Assembly (NCBI GenBank): GCA_900766735.1 | Contig: CAAFWO010000002.1 | Coordinates: 1 to 46,833 of the forward strand | Direction of reading: 5' to 3' | DNA length: 46,833 nt | From: Clostridia bacterium | GTDB taxonomy: Bacteria > Bacillota > Clostridia > CAKSNL01 > HGM11501 | Shown: positions 31,712-40,280 of the stretch, one piece after another | How positions within the stretch are numbered: the first letter of the stretch is position 1 | Layout: each line of letters opens with the position of its first letter | Program-made: the position numbers and the translations under genes | Notes under the pieces: model-generated | Databases searched by the model: none | What the model was told of the DNA's origin: nothing | The model's input: only the letters and a program-made list of their open reading frames with translations

Positions 31712-32704
31712 TTGTTCGGACGAACCGGAGAGATCGGAATAGATTTGGGGACAACCTCTGTCTTGGTCTATGTTCCCGAAAAAGGAGTTGTCCTTCGCGA
31801 GCCCTCAGTTGTAGCGATTGATTCGATGACGAAAAAGATCCGCGCGGTCGGCGAGGAGGCACAGACCTTAATCGGCCGCACCCCGGGCGACGTTGTCGCG
31901 ATCCGCCCGCTTAAGGACGGCGTCATTTCAGACTATTACACGACGGAGAAAATGTTAAGAAACTTTCTTCTAAAGGTCTGCAAGAACAGGATATTCAAAC
32001 CGCGCGTTGTCATCTGCGTTCCCAGCTCCGTGACGGGGGTGGAGGAGCGCGCCGTTGTTGAGGCTGCGGAGGCGGCCGGTGCGCGCCAGGCGCTCGTTAT
32101 AGAGGAGCCGCTTGCGGCGGCGATCGGCGCCGGGATCGACATTTCGCGGCCGGAGGGCAATATGGTGGTCGACATCGGCGGAGGAACGACGGACATTGCC
32201 GTCATTTCGTTCGGCGGAATCGTCGTTTCCAAGTCCATAAAGACAGCCGGGAACAGGTTCGACGAATCCATAGTAAGATACATAAGAGATAAATACGGTA
32301 TCGCGATAGGAGAGCGCACAGCCGAAGAGATCAAGATGAACATCGGAAGCGTCTTCCCGACAGACGATGAGCTTTCGATGGAGGTCAAGGGAAGAAGTCT
32401 TGCTTCGGGGCTTCCCAAAACCGTCACCGTTACAGGTGAGGAGATCGTAAAGCCACTGACAGAATGCTTTGCCTTTGTGACGGATGCGGTGCATGAGACC
32501 TTGTCCGAAACGCCGCCCGAGCTTGTGGCGGATCTTTGCAAGAACGGCATCACGCTGACAGGCGGCGGCTCTCTTATAAAGGGAGCGGCAAGCCTTATCC
32601 AGAGGGAGACCGGAATAAGCGTCACCGTCGCTGACGATGCGGTCGCCTGTGTCGCAAAGGGCACGGGAATGGCGCTGTCTTATATCGATCTCATTGCAAG
32701 ATGA
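31712..32704 (+). CDS. mreB: MreB/Mbl-like actin-fold protein
   Basis: The 330-residue protein has the MreB phosphate-1 motif IGIDLGTTSVLVYVPEKG, VVAIRPLKDGVISDYYTTEK, the EEPLAAAIGAG helix, phosphate-2 DIGGGTTDIAVISFGG and the adenosine motif LTGGGSLIKG. MreB filaments position cell-wall synthesis below the membrane. No mreC or mreD follows, so it could be Mbl or MreBH rather than MreB. The start is TTG at 31712, after GGGGGAG. It shares an ATGA overlap with comEC, forming an mreB-comEC-holA operon. Confidence 0.9.
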   Translation: MFGRTGEIGIDLGTTSVLVYVPEKGVVLREPSVVAIDSMTKKIRAVGEEAQTLIGRTPGDVVAIRPLKDGVISDYYTTEKMLRNFLLKVCKNRIFKPRVVICVPSSVTGVEERAVVEAAEAAGARQALVIEEPLAAAIGAGIDISRPEGNMVVDIGGGTTDIAVISFGGIVVSKSIKTAGNRFDESIVRYIRDKYGIAIGERTAEEIKMNIGSVFPTDDELSMEVKGRSLASGLPKTVTVTGEEIVKPLTECFAFVTDAVHETLSETPPELVADLCKNGITLTGGGSLIKGAASLIQRETGISVTVADDAVACVAKGTGMALSYIDLIAR

Positions 32705-34665
32705 AACACTTTCCGAGGATCGCGGCATTTTCTGCACTGTTTTTTGCGGCCGGAGTGTATTTATACAGCTTTAACCATTGGCTTTTGATCATCACGGCCA
32801 TACTGATATTTTTGTTTATTGGACTGCTCAGGAAAGAGGCAGCGGCGGCTTTCATCGTCGCCGCCGCCCTTTTCGCGGGCTTTTTTAATACGGATTTCGT
32901 TTTAAGAAAAGGTATGAGTGAGGCGGAGGCGTTTTTGGACAGGACCGACGGCTTCATCTGCCGCGTCTCTTCGATTCCGTACCGCAGTAACGATTACATT
33001 TCGGCGATCGTTTCATCGGACGGGACTAAAATAAGTCTCCGTGCGGTGTCCGCCGATTTTGAGTACGGCGACATGCTCTATGTTTCGGGCACGGGCGAGG
33101 TCTCAAAAAGCTTATACGACTATGACGACGGAGCGTTTTTAACTCTGTACGCCGAAAAGATAATTAAGACCGGAGAGGACATTAAGCTTTACAGAATTTC
33201 CGATTTAGCTGTCTTTGTCAGGCAGAAGCTTTTGTCCGCGGCCGATTCGCTCTGGGGCGGAGAAACGCTGATGTTCGCCCGTTCGGTGCTTTTGGGCTCA
33301 CGGGAATATTCGAGCGAAGAATTTTTGCAAAAGCTCTCCATGGGCAGCATTTCGCACATGGTTGCAATATCGGGACTGCACGTTTCGATCGCGGCGTTCG
33401 GAGTGCTTTATCTCATCAAAAGAATCACCGAAAACCGGTATGCGCGTTTTTTGTGCCTGCCGGCAGCGGCGTTTTTCGTCATTATGACGGGCTCGTCGCC
33501 CTCGAGCATCAGAGCGCTTTTGATGTTCACACTCTACCTTTCGGCAAAAACGCTCTATGCCTATTACGACGGGTACACATCGCTCGGCGTTGCCGCGCTG
33601 GCGATACTGGCGGTAGATCCGTTTTCGGCATATTCGCTTTCGTTCATGCTGTCGTTTGCGGCAGTGCTCGGTATCACGGCGTTTTCACAGCCGATAAAAA
33701 AGTCGCTTTGCTTTTTGCCGGGCTCGCTGGCGGAGGCGTTTGCGGCGAGCATTTCGGCGCAGGTCTTCACATTCCCGATTCTGGCCGCGGCATTTGGATC
33801 GGTTCCGTTGACCGCGCTTTTGGCTAATCTTTTCGCCGTTCCGCTTCTGCCCTTCATAATGGGAGCGGGCTATGCCGCGGTCTTTTTAAAGCTTTTTGGC
33901 GTCAACTTCCTTTTAGCCGAGGCGGCGGATTTTCTCATCGGCTTCGTATTGAAAACGGCGGAGCTTGCCGCAAAGCTTCCGTTTGCAAATATAAAGATCC
34001 ACACGGAGAACGCCCTTTTATTCTTTCTTTTCTGGGCTCTTGCGGTCGGCGCGATGTGTCTTTATTACAAGGCAAAAAAGAAAATGGCGGCCTTCGCGCT
34101 GGTAAACGTTTCACTTTTGTGCCTCACACTTTCTTTCATCTTCCGCGTTCCGGTGCGCGACGGATTTTATTATTTTGGCGGCAGTGCCCTGGCGTGCGAC
34201 GAAGAGGCGCGCGTGCTTTTCGTCGGCGACGACGCCGAAAGCGCGAAGGACTGTCTTGATTCGCTCGGCGTTAAGAGCGTGGACGTTTTGGTCTATACCA
34301 AAACCGAGGCGGAGGCGGATTATCCCGAACTTGCGGACGATCTGGCCGCGAGACTCGTTGTGCTGACGAGGGATGACGACGCGGACTATAAAAAGGCCGT
34401 CGCATCGAAAGGCGATGTCCTGACTGTCGGCAATTTCACATTAGAGGCATTGGACGGCGACCGCTACGGGCGCGGATATATCTTGGACGCGTTCGGGACA
34501 AGCATTTTGTTTTATGAGGACGGCGAAGAGGTGTACTGCCCGGCGGTCTGCTTACTTTCTGGAGTGCCGGACTCTTTTGACTATGAATTTTATGACGGCT
34601 CATATATGATCGATGAAAACGACACCGGCAGATATTTTTCGCCGGAGGAAATGGAGAAACTATGA
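32701..34665 (+). CDS. comEC: ComEC/Rec2-type DNA channel with degenerate C-terminal domain
   Basis: The 654-residue protein has an N-terminal membrane part and DUF4131-like soluble domain (about 1-170) and the Competence domain with HMVAISGLHVSI near 220-230 and FVIMTGSSPSSIRALLMF. Several membrane helices are followed by a short C-terminal domain (about 480-654). It would form the inner-membrane channel for transforming DNA. The C-terminal region has a few beta-strand features (ARVLFVGDDAES, VDVLVYTKTE) but no HxHxDH or other metal-binding residues of the metallo-beta-lactamase nuclease domain. Overlaps both neighbours by ATGA. Confidence 0.85.
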   Translation: MKHFPRIAAFSALFFAAGVYLYSFNHWLLIITAILIFLFIGLLRKEAAAAFIVAAALFAGFFNTDFVLRKGMSEAEAFLDRTDGFICRVSSIPYRSNDYISAIVSSDGTKISLRAVSADFEYGDMLYVSGTGEVSKSLYDYDDGAFLTLYAEKIIKTGEDIKLYRISDLAVFVRQKLLSAADSLWGGETLMFARSVLLGSREYSSEEFLQKLSMGSISHMVAISGLHVSIAAFGVLYLIKRITENRYARFLCLPAAAFFVIMTGSSPSSIRALLMFTLYLSAKTLYAYYDGYTSLGVAALAILAVDPFSAYSLSFMLSFAAVLGITAFSQPIKKSLCFLPGSLAEAFAASISAQVFTFPILAAAFGSVPLTALLANLFAVPLLPFIMGAGYAAVFLKLFGVNFLLAEAADFLIGFVLKTAELAAKLPFANIKIHTENALLFFLFWALAVGAMCLYYKAKKKMAAFALVNVSLLCLTLSFIFRVPVRDGFYYFGGSALACDEEARVLFVGDDAESAKDCLDSLGVKSVDVLVYTKTEAEADYPELADDLAARLVVLTRDDDADYKKAVASKGDVLTVGNFTLEALDGDRYGRGYILDAFGTSILFYEDGEEVYCPAVCLLSGVPDSFDYEFYDGSYMIDENDTGRYFSPEEMEKL

Positions 34666-35666
34666 ACTACAATGAACTGCGCCTTAAAATTAAACAGGGG
34701 ATAGACACGCTTTATGTGTTTTTCGGCGAGGAGGTCTACCTTCGCACATATATGGTCTCGTTTCTTTCGGAAAAGATAGTCGAACCGGATTTTGCGGACT
34801 TTAACAGCCTGACATTAGATTCGGAAACGCTGTCGGCTGCCACAGTGGCGGACTTTTTTGAGGCTGTGCCCGTGATGGCGGATAAGAAGCTTCTTTTGAT
34901 CAAAGACGCAGGCCTTCTTTCAGCCAAATGCCGGGATGCAGAGCTTTTGACAAAGACTTTTTCCGACATTCCGGACTATGTTACCGTTATCATAACGGAG
35001 GACACGGCGGATAAGCGCGGTAAGCTCTATAAGTCGCTTTCCAAGGCCGGAACGGTGTGCGAATTTTCATATCTTGAGCGCCCGGAGCTAAAACAGCGGG
35101 TCTTAAAAAAGCTTGCTGCGGTGAAAAAGAACATTTCAAATGCCGATCTTGACTTTTTCTTAGACAGGTGTTCGAGCGACCTGACTGAGATACGTTTGAA
35201 CACGGAAAAGCTTATTGCATACACAGGCTCACGCGATGTGATAAAAAAGGACGACATAGAGAAAAACATCACGCCGCCGCTCTTAAACCGCGTGTATGAC
35301 ATTTCTGAGGCGGTTATGAACAAAAATTCGGACTACGCGTTAAGGCTTCTTTCCGACCTTAAGAAAAACGGCGAGTCCGGAGTGAGGATTCTTGCGATTC
35401 TTGGCGGATATTTTTCCGACCTTTGCCGCGCGGCGGCGATTTCAAAGGAAAATATGAGCTATTCCGATGCGGTGGACGCGATGAACCTTCCCCCGTCGCG
35501 CCGGTTCGTCGCGCAAAAGCTCCTGTCACGTGCAAAGTCGGTCGATATTAAATATGCCGAGAAGTGCTTATCTGACTGCGTGCGCGCGGAAAATGCGATA
35601 AAAAACGGCACTGCGGCGGAGTGGCAGGCGCTCGATATGCTGGTTTTGGAGTTTTTGGCAAAGTGA
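34662..35666 (+). CDS. holA: DNA polymerase III subunit delta
   Basis: The 334-residue protein shows the HolA pattern: YVFFGEEVYLRTYMVSFL at the start, VMADKKLLLIKDA, YVTVIITEDTADKRGKLYKS, then the helical domain with FFLDRCSSDLTEIRLNTEKL and a C-terminal collar domain (ILAILGGYFSDLCRAAAISK). It is the clamp-loader subunit that opens the beta clamp. The position after comEC is a common arrangement in Bacillota. The usual following rpsT is absent. Confidence 0.92.
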   Translation: MNYNELRLKIKQGIDTLYVFFGEEVYLRTYMVSFLSEKIVEPDFADFNSLTLDSETLSAATVADFFEAVPVMADKKLLLIKDAGLLSAKCRDAELLTKTFSDIPDYVTVIITEDTADKRGKLYKSLSKAGTVCEFSYLERPELKQRVLKKLAAVKKNISNADLDFFLDRCSSDLTEIRLNTEKLIAYTGSRDVIKKDDIEKNITPPLLNRVYDISEAVMNKNSDYALRLLSDLKKNGESGVRILAILGGYFSDLCRAAAISKENMSYSDAVDAMNLPPSRRFVAQKLLSRAKSVDIKYAEKCLSDCVRAENAIKNGTAAEWQALDMLVLEFLAK

Positions 35667-35835
35667 TGCGGTAAAAGACCGAAACTTATAGCGAGGGATT
35701 CGAAGAGTCAGTTAAACACTACGCGGAAAAGCAATAGTAAAGATAAGTCACCGTCAATGTAAATTCCGGCAAACGAACAATAGAGAAATATCACGCAATA
35801 GCAGAGGTTCGAATCTTCATTTAAACGCGCCAAGA
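35667..35835. other. unexplained non-coding stretch after holA
   Basis: No open frame is supported. It carries ATTCGAA at 35700-35706 and a T-arm-like sequence GAGG-TTCGAAT-CTTC near 35802-35816, followed by GCGCCA at 35827-35832, but no tRNA cloverleaf can be built. It may be a decayed RNA gene or part of the inserted unit to its right. Confidence 0.4.
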
Positions 35836-35868
35836 AAAAAGACCATACCCTTTGGGTATGGTCTTTTT
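35836..35868. terminator. bidirectional terminator before the four-helix-bundle gene
   Basis: AAAAAGACCATACCC and GGGTATGGTCTTTTT form a perfect 15-bp stem with a three-base loop and T-runs on both strands; it ends two bases before the stop of the minus-strand gene. Confidence 0.88.
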
Positions 35869-35870
35869 GG

Positions 35871-36218
35871 TCAACGCTGATTCTCTTTTGCGGTATTAAT
35901 GGAAGAAATTAATATTTTTCGGATAGTGCCGCACTGATTATATAGGGGTTTAATTGCTTCAGCATTTATGATTTCGGATTTTGAAAAAAGTTCGAGCCAG
36001 TATTCTGTTTCATAGCATTCCTTTAACGCAATTTGCATTTTTGCGATAAAGTCGTTTATTCCGTGGGCATAGTTTGCTTCGCGAACATTTGCGCCTATGG
36101 ATGTAGCACTTCTTTCAAGCTGATTAATGAGAGAGTAGTGACCTTTTACTGTATCACAGAGCCTGAGAATTTCGACAGCAAAATCCATAGTCAGCGTTCT
36201 TAATTTTGAATCGCCCAT
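35871..36218 (-). CDS. four-helix-bundle protein (S23/IVP family)
   Basis: The 115-residue helical protein reads LTMDFAVEILRLCDTVKGHY, LINQLERSATSIGANVREAN, DFIAKMQIALKECYETEYWL and a last helix with LYNQCGTIRKILISSI. This is the four-helix-bundle family related to S23 proteins encoded in intervening sequences of 23S rRNA and to the accessory protein Avd. AGGGGGTACAAAA precedes the ATG. It binds nucleic acid in related cases; here the role is unknown. Its upstream flank is a hairpin array ending at tRNA-Arg, and its downstream flank is a strong terminator, as if gene and array formed one inserted unit. Confidence 0.85.
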   Translation of the reverse strand: MGDSKLRTLTMDFAVEILRLCDTVKGHYSLINQLERSATSIGANVREANYAHGINDFIAKMQIALKECYETEYWLELFSKSEIINAEAIKPLYNQCGTIRKILISSINTAKENQR

Positions 36219-36233
36219 TTTTGTACCCCCTTA

Positions 36234-36385
36234 GTGAAATATTTCGCCGGATGCTCAATGTGAAATAGAAAGCTTCGCTTTCTGTGATATGAAATAAATC
36301 CGCTAACGCCCGCAGGCATTTCACAACCCGGGGTTATTTCACGCGCCGAAGGCGTATTTCACAAATCCGGAGGATTTATTTCGTT
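36234..36385. repeat. array of short hairpins separated by ATTTCAC
   Basis: Short stem-loops alternate with a seven-base spacer: GAAAGC-TTC-GCTTTC (36268-36282), GCC-CGCA-GGC (36308-36317), AACCC-GG-GGTT (36325-36335), GCGCC-GAA-GGCG (36343-36354) and AAATCC-GGA-GGATTT (36363-36377). ATTTCAC stands at 36318, 36336 and 36356 and ATTTCG at 36378; the reverse form GTGAAAT is at 36234 and 36260, with ATGAAAT near 36289. No frame is coding. The array lies between the four-helix-bundle gene and tRNA-Arg. Confidence 0.8.
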
Positions 36386-36386
36386 G

Positions 36387-36418
36387 AAAAAGCGACTTGT
36401 GAAAACAAGTCGCTTTTT
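36387..36418. terminator. terminator of tRNA-Arg
   Basis: AAAAAGCGACTTG and CAAGTCGCTTTTT form a 13-bp stem, three bases past the tRNA-Arg 3' end on the minus strand. Confidence 0.85.
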
Positions 36419-36420
36419 CT

Positions 36421-36497
36421 TGGCGTGCATGAGAGGATTCGAACCCCCGACACCTTGGTCCGTAGCCAAGTGCTCTATCCAGCTGAGCTACATGCAC
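36421..36497 (-). tRNA. tRNA-Arg (anticodon ACG)
   Basis: The 77-base cloverleaf has CCA encoded. Acceptor GTGCATG/CATGCAC, D arm GCTC...GAGC with the normal GG, anticodon loop CTACGGA (anticodon ACG, read as ICG after deamination) between CTTGG and CCAAG, and T arm GGGGG-TTCGAAT-CCTCT. Confidence 0.95.
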
Positions 36498-36535
36498 AAA
36501 CAATATTATAACTTTACCACATATTTTCGGATTTG

Positions 36536-37339
36536 TCAAGAGGTTTTTGCCGATTTCGGGTGATTTTTTCTCGAAACCTCGCTCGGGCGGATGCCGTAAT
36601 ATTTTTTAAACATCTCGGAAAAATTCGACACGTCGCGGATTCCGCACCTGAAAGCGGCATAGTTCACCTTATACCCTTCGGTCAAAAGCTTATAGGCCGC
36701 GTCAAGCCGACGCCTTTTTAAATATTCCTGCATACTGATGCCGGTCTCGCTCTTAAAAAGCCGCGACAGATATTTCGGGTTGAGCCCGATCTCGCGGCAG
36801 AGTGCTTCGAGCGAATATTCCGTGCTTAAATAGCTGTGGTCGATATTGTCGACAAGCATTTTGACATACGGATTTAAGCTCTTCTTGTTCGACTGGTCGA
36901 GCGTGTGCACGCCCGATGAGGAATAGAGCGAGAAAAGAAACGAGATCAGATGAACATCGTGCAGATCTTTTCTTTTAAGAAGTTCAGAAAGCTCATTTCC
37001 CGGCGCAGGATCGGGAAAAACGCTGTTGATGAGGGGCGCAAAATCGCCTGATCTTGTGCCGGCAAATCCGAATTTTATATAAGATGAGTCTGCGTTGGGG
37101 TAGATGCGGCAGTGATTGTAGGGATCAATAATGAAAAACTGGCCGCCTTTAACGTTGAAACTCGCGTGGTAGTTGGTAACGCGAAGCGAACCCTCTAAAA
37201 TGAAAACGGCATTATAGTGGTCGCTCATCCAGAAGTTTGCGAATGTACCGGTCTTGAAATTGCCCTTTTTGATGTCGACCGGGTAAAGCTCGGTAAACTC
37301 CAAGTTGTTGTCGCAGTATGTGTTTCCGTATAAAAGCAT
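36536..37339 (-). CDS. AraC-family transcription regulator
   Basis: The 267-residue protein has an N-terminal cupin-like sensing domain (about 1-130: HYNAVFILEGSLRVTNYHAS, GQFFIIDPYNHCRIYP) and a C-terminal double helix-turn-helix (about 165-258: SLEALCREIGLNPKYLSRLF, GISMQEYLKRRRLDAAYKLL, FRCGIRDVSNFSEMFKKYYG). I start at the ATG at 37339, after GGGGTGATAAT; frames to 37402 add residues without a good ribosome binding site. It is divergent from the secreted hydrolase gene and probably activates it in response to a sugar, through the direct repeats at 37421-37460. Confidence 0.9.
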   Translation of the reverse strand: MLLYGNTYCDNNLEFTELYPVDIKKGNFKTGTFANFWMSDHYNAVFILEGSLRVTNYHASFNVKGGQFFIIDPYNHCRIYPNADSSYIKFGFAGTRSGDFAPLINSVFPDPAPGNELSELLKRKDLHDVHLISFLFSLYSSSGVHTLDQSNKKSLNPYVKMLVDNIDHSYLSTEYSLEALCREIGLNPKYLSRLFKSETGISMQEYLKRRRLDAAYKLLTEGYKVNYAAFRCGIRDVSNFSEMFKKYYGIRPSEVSRKNHPKSAKTS

Positions 37340-37420
37340 ATTATCACCCCGATCATCATTATACATCTTTTTGATGTTCTGTGCAATTGGTATTTGCAAC
37401 AAAAATTACCGCATAAAAAG

Positions 37421-37460
37421 GTCACCTTGCACAATGAAAAAGTCACTTTATACAATTGAA
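37421..37460. promoter_or_regulatory. direct repeats, probable AraC-type operator
   Basis: GTCACCTTGCACAATGAA (37421-37438) and GTCACTTTATACAATTGAA (37442-37460) are direct repeats with a 21-base step, two helical turns, the arrangement bound by AraC-family activators. The second copy overlaps the -35 of the hydrolase promoter. Confidence 0.7.
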
Positions 37461-37484
37461 CGAAAAAAGCAGTTATGATAGTAT
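37456..37484 (+). promoter_or_regulatory. promoter of the secreted hydrolase gene
   Basis: TTGAAC and TAGTAT are separated by 17 bases, 36 bases before the start codon. Confidence 0.55.
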
Positions 37485-37519
37485 AAAATCAAAGGAACCT
37501 TAAATAAGGAGGAAGTAAT

Positions 37520-40267
37520 ATGGCAAAAAAACTTGCGGCATTGTTTTTGGCGGTTTTAATGGCTTTTTCGTGCCTTTCGGTTCTGGCGGCGGATGCGAAA
37601 AAGACCTATAAGACCGACGAGATCACCGAGTTCGGCTCTGAAGTGACGAAGAAAGACGGCTACTTTAATATCGAAAAGGCACAGAGCTGGTTCGGCATCA
37701 AAAACGTGGATCTGACGGGCATCAAGTCGATCGGGCTCACAGGTAAAAATCCGCTTACGGGAGGGCTTAATGCGGAGGTATTCAGAATTAAGGTAGACGA
37801 CCCGATGGGCGACTCGATCGGCTTTATCGCGTTTAACGAAACGAGCACGGGGCAGGACGTGACGGTGCGCGGGAATATTGACGCGGTCTCGGGCACTCAT
37901 ACGCTCTATTTCGTGATGACGATGACGAAAAACACGCCGGCATGGGAGCTTAACGGCGTTTCGCTTTATACCGACGCGGTTATCCGTGAGGGCGTTTCGG
38001 ACGATTGTATCGTTGACAATTATTCAGACACATGGGCGGCAACGGACGATTACGGCAGAAAGGTTGCCGACTTTGAGGAGGCAGGCCCCGTCAAAGAGGG
38101 CGACCACTATGTCGGCATGATGTACTGGAACTGGCATACTAATCAGGATAAGAACTACAACATCGTAATTCCCGACGTAATAAGAAAGGATCCTGCGGCA
38201 CGTTATGACTTTAACAGCGATTCATGGTTCAACCACCAGAGCAAAATGTACTGGGGCGAGCCCGTGTTCGGTTTCTACACGAGCCAGGACTACTGGGTTT
38301 ATAAAAAGCAGTTCGCGCTTTTATCCAACGCCGGAGTGGATGTGATCTTTTTTGATTACACAAACGGCGGACTTTGCTTCGTTCAGAACTTAAAAACACT
38401 GATGGAGGCGCTTTTGGAGTGCAAAAAAGAGGGGATGAACGTTCCGAAGATCCCCGAGTACGGCGGCATGGCTGCGGCGAACAACAATATGTTTGACGAG
38501 CTTATGACAATTTACTATAACGTCTTAAAAGACGAAAGATATTCCGATCTCTGGTTCCACTGGGGGGGAAGGCCCTTCGCCGCTTCGTGGAAGGTGAAGG
38601 ATACAAAACAGAGCCTTATAAACACAAATGACTCAGACCTTGTAAAGACCGAGGACATTATCGACACATCAATGAATCTTCGCCACCATGGCTCGCGCCT
38701 CGGCGCTTCGGAGGATCATGACGATATTATGTGGCTCGACTCCTATCCCCAGCCTCTGAGAGGAAAGCTGAGAGAGGACGGCAGGGTCGAATCCGTCACG
38801 GTCGGCGCTGCGATAAACTCGTCGACGATCTACGGGCACTCAAAGACGGGCGTATTCTCCGACCCCTATGCCAAGGGCAGAGCATTTTCCGAGGCGTTCG
38901 GCGAGGACTATTCATCGGATAACGGAAGAAAGCCCTACTTCTGGCGTGAGCAGGCGCGTCTGGCACTCGACGTTGACCCGGCGTTTATCTATATCGACGG
39001 CTGGAACGAGTGGACGACGCCGAAATACTCAAGCTACGGCGAATATAAGGTTGCGTTCGTTGACCTTTTCGATGAAGAGGGAAGCCGCGACTTTGAGCCT
39101 TCGAGAAGCTATTTAAAGGACGATTACTACAACCTTTTGGTTGATTTTATAAGAAAATATAAGGGCGTTCGCCCGGCACCTTTAGCGACATCTCCCGTGA
39201 CTATCAACATCGCGGGCGATATATCGCAGTGGGACAGCGTGGGGCCCGAATTTATCAACGACTACACGGATTTTGAGCGCGACAGCACGGGCTATCTTGA
39301 TATGGCGACGGGAAAACCGATCCCCTATAAGACTACCGTGAACAATGCAATCACACGCGCCAAGGTTGCGCGTGACGGCGAAAAGCTCTACTTTGTGGCA
39401 AAGACCAACCGCCCGGTAAAAGAAGGCGGCGAGGGCTTTATGAACCTTTATATAAATTCGGACAGGAACTATGCGACAGGCTGGGCAGGCTATGACTATG
39501 CGATCAACAAAAACGGCAAGGGAACTGTCGCAAAATACGAGTCCGGCGCATGGACGACTGTCGGAACTGCAGAGATTGCGATAAAGGACAATTACTTAAC
39601 TCTCTCTGTTCCGCGTGAGCTTTTGAATCTTCCCGGAACGCTTGAATTTGAGTTTAAGTGGACGGATTCGGTTGTGACGGACGATTACCTTGATTTTTAT
39701 TCCGAGGGCTCTGTCGCTCCGAGCGGCAAATTCAACTATATTTACACCGAAACGGCACAGGTTTCGCTTTCGAGTGAGGAAAGAGCGCTCCTTTCCGGCA
39801 CGTCAGTACTTAAAGCGGGAAGCGGAAAAATGGTGGTTTCGGGCGGAAGGATGAACGTTTATGAGAGAGATACAAATGTAACGCCGTTTGAGGCGAACGG
39901 AACGCTTTATGTTCCGGCCGAGACCTTTGAGGAGCTTTTGGGCTACGGTATGTCCAAAGTGAGATACGACTCGGAGGACAACATAATCTACCTTGCGCGC
40001 CACGACCTATCGGACGATTATAAAGAAATTACAAACTATGTGTGGACCTACAGCGTGATAGGCTCAAACGAGGTGAGGACAAACGGCGAGGCTGCAGCTC
40101 TTTCTGCACCGGTGACTGTTCGGGACGGAATAATCTTTGTTCCGCTCACATATCTTTCCGAGGCGTTCGGTTTTGCATATAAGGCGCTCGGAAACGGTGC
40201 TTACGCAGTATCGGAGGGCGCATTGAGCGACTCCGGTATTGCGGCGGCACAGGCGATCATAGGTTAA
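37520..40267 (+). CDS. secreted multidomain glycoside hydrolase-like protein
   Basis: The 915-residue protein has a signal peptide (MAKKLAALFLAVLMAFSCLS). A CBM6-like beta domain follows (about 35-155, FRIKVDDPMGDSIGFIAFNE, WELNGVSLYTD). The central alpha/beta domain (about 195-550) has HYVGMMYWNWHTN, NAGVDVIFFDYTNGG, DLWFHWGGRPFAAS and FIYIDGWNEWTTP, resembling GH71/GH99-like families with the WNEW motif. A CBM9-like domain (about 565-745, ITRAKVARDGEKLYFVAKTN) and a copper-amine-oxidase-N-like domain (about 770-900) complete it. AAGGAGGAAG precedes the ATG. Substrate unknown, probably a host or plant glycan. Confidence 0.8.
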   Translation: MAKKLAALFLAVLMAFSCLSVLAADAKKTYKTDEITEFGSEVTKKDGYFNIEKAQSWFGIKNVDLTGIKSIGLTGKNPLTGGLNAEVFRIKVDDPMGDSIGFIAFNETSTGQDVTVRGNIDAVSGTHTLYFVMTMTKNTPAWELNGVSLYTDAVIREGVSDDCIVDNYSDTWAATDDYGRKVADFEEAGPVKEGDHYVGMMYWNWHTNQDKNYNIVIPDVIRKDPAARYDFNSDSWFNHQSKMYWGEPVFGFYTSQDYWVYKKQFALLSNAGVDVIFFDYTNGGLCFVQNLKTLMEALLECKKEGMNVPKIPEYGGMAAANNNMFDELMTIYYNVLKDERYSDLWFHWGGRPFAASWKVKDTKQSLINTNDSDLVKTEDIIDTSMNLRHHGSRLGASEDHDDIMWLDSYPQPLRGKLREDGRVESVTVGAAINSSTIYGHSKTGVFSDPYAKGRAFSEAFGEDYSSDNGRKPYFWREQARLALDVDPAFIYIDGWNEWTTPKYSSYGEYKVAFVDLFDEEGSRDFEPSRSYLKDDYYNLLVDFIRKYKGVRPAPLATSPVTINIAGDISQWDSVGPEFINDYTDFERDSTGYLDMATGKPIPYKTTVNNAITRAKVARDGEKLYFVAKTNRPVKEGGEGFMNLYINSDRNYATGWAGYDYAINKNGKGTVAKYESGAWTTVGTAEIAIKDNYLTLSVPRELLNLPGTLEFEFKWTDSVVTDDYLDFYSEGSVAPSGKFNYIYTETAQVSLSSEERALLSGTSVLKAGSGKMVVSGGRMNVYERDTNVTPFEANGTLYVPAETFEELLGYGMSKVRYDSEDNIIYLARHDLSDDYKEITNYVWTYSVIGSNEVRTNGEAAALSAPVTVRDGIIFVPLTYLSEAFGFAYKALGNGAYAVSEGALSDSGIAAAQAIIG

Positions 40268-40280
40268 GGAGGGAGCTTTG

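Noticed and set aside
35790..35835. A further tRNA gene
   Set aside because: Only a T-arm-like hairpin and a terminal GCGCCA can be seen; no acceptor, D or anticodon stem pairs upstream.
36234..36385. CRISPR array
   Set aside because: The repeated unit is only seven bases, spacing is 18-22 bases and the intervening segments are self-complementary hairpins, not spacers; no cas gene is present.
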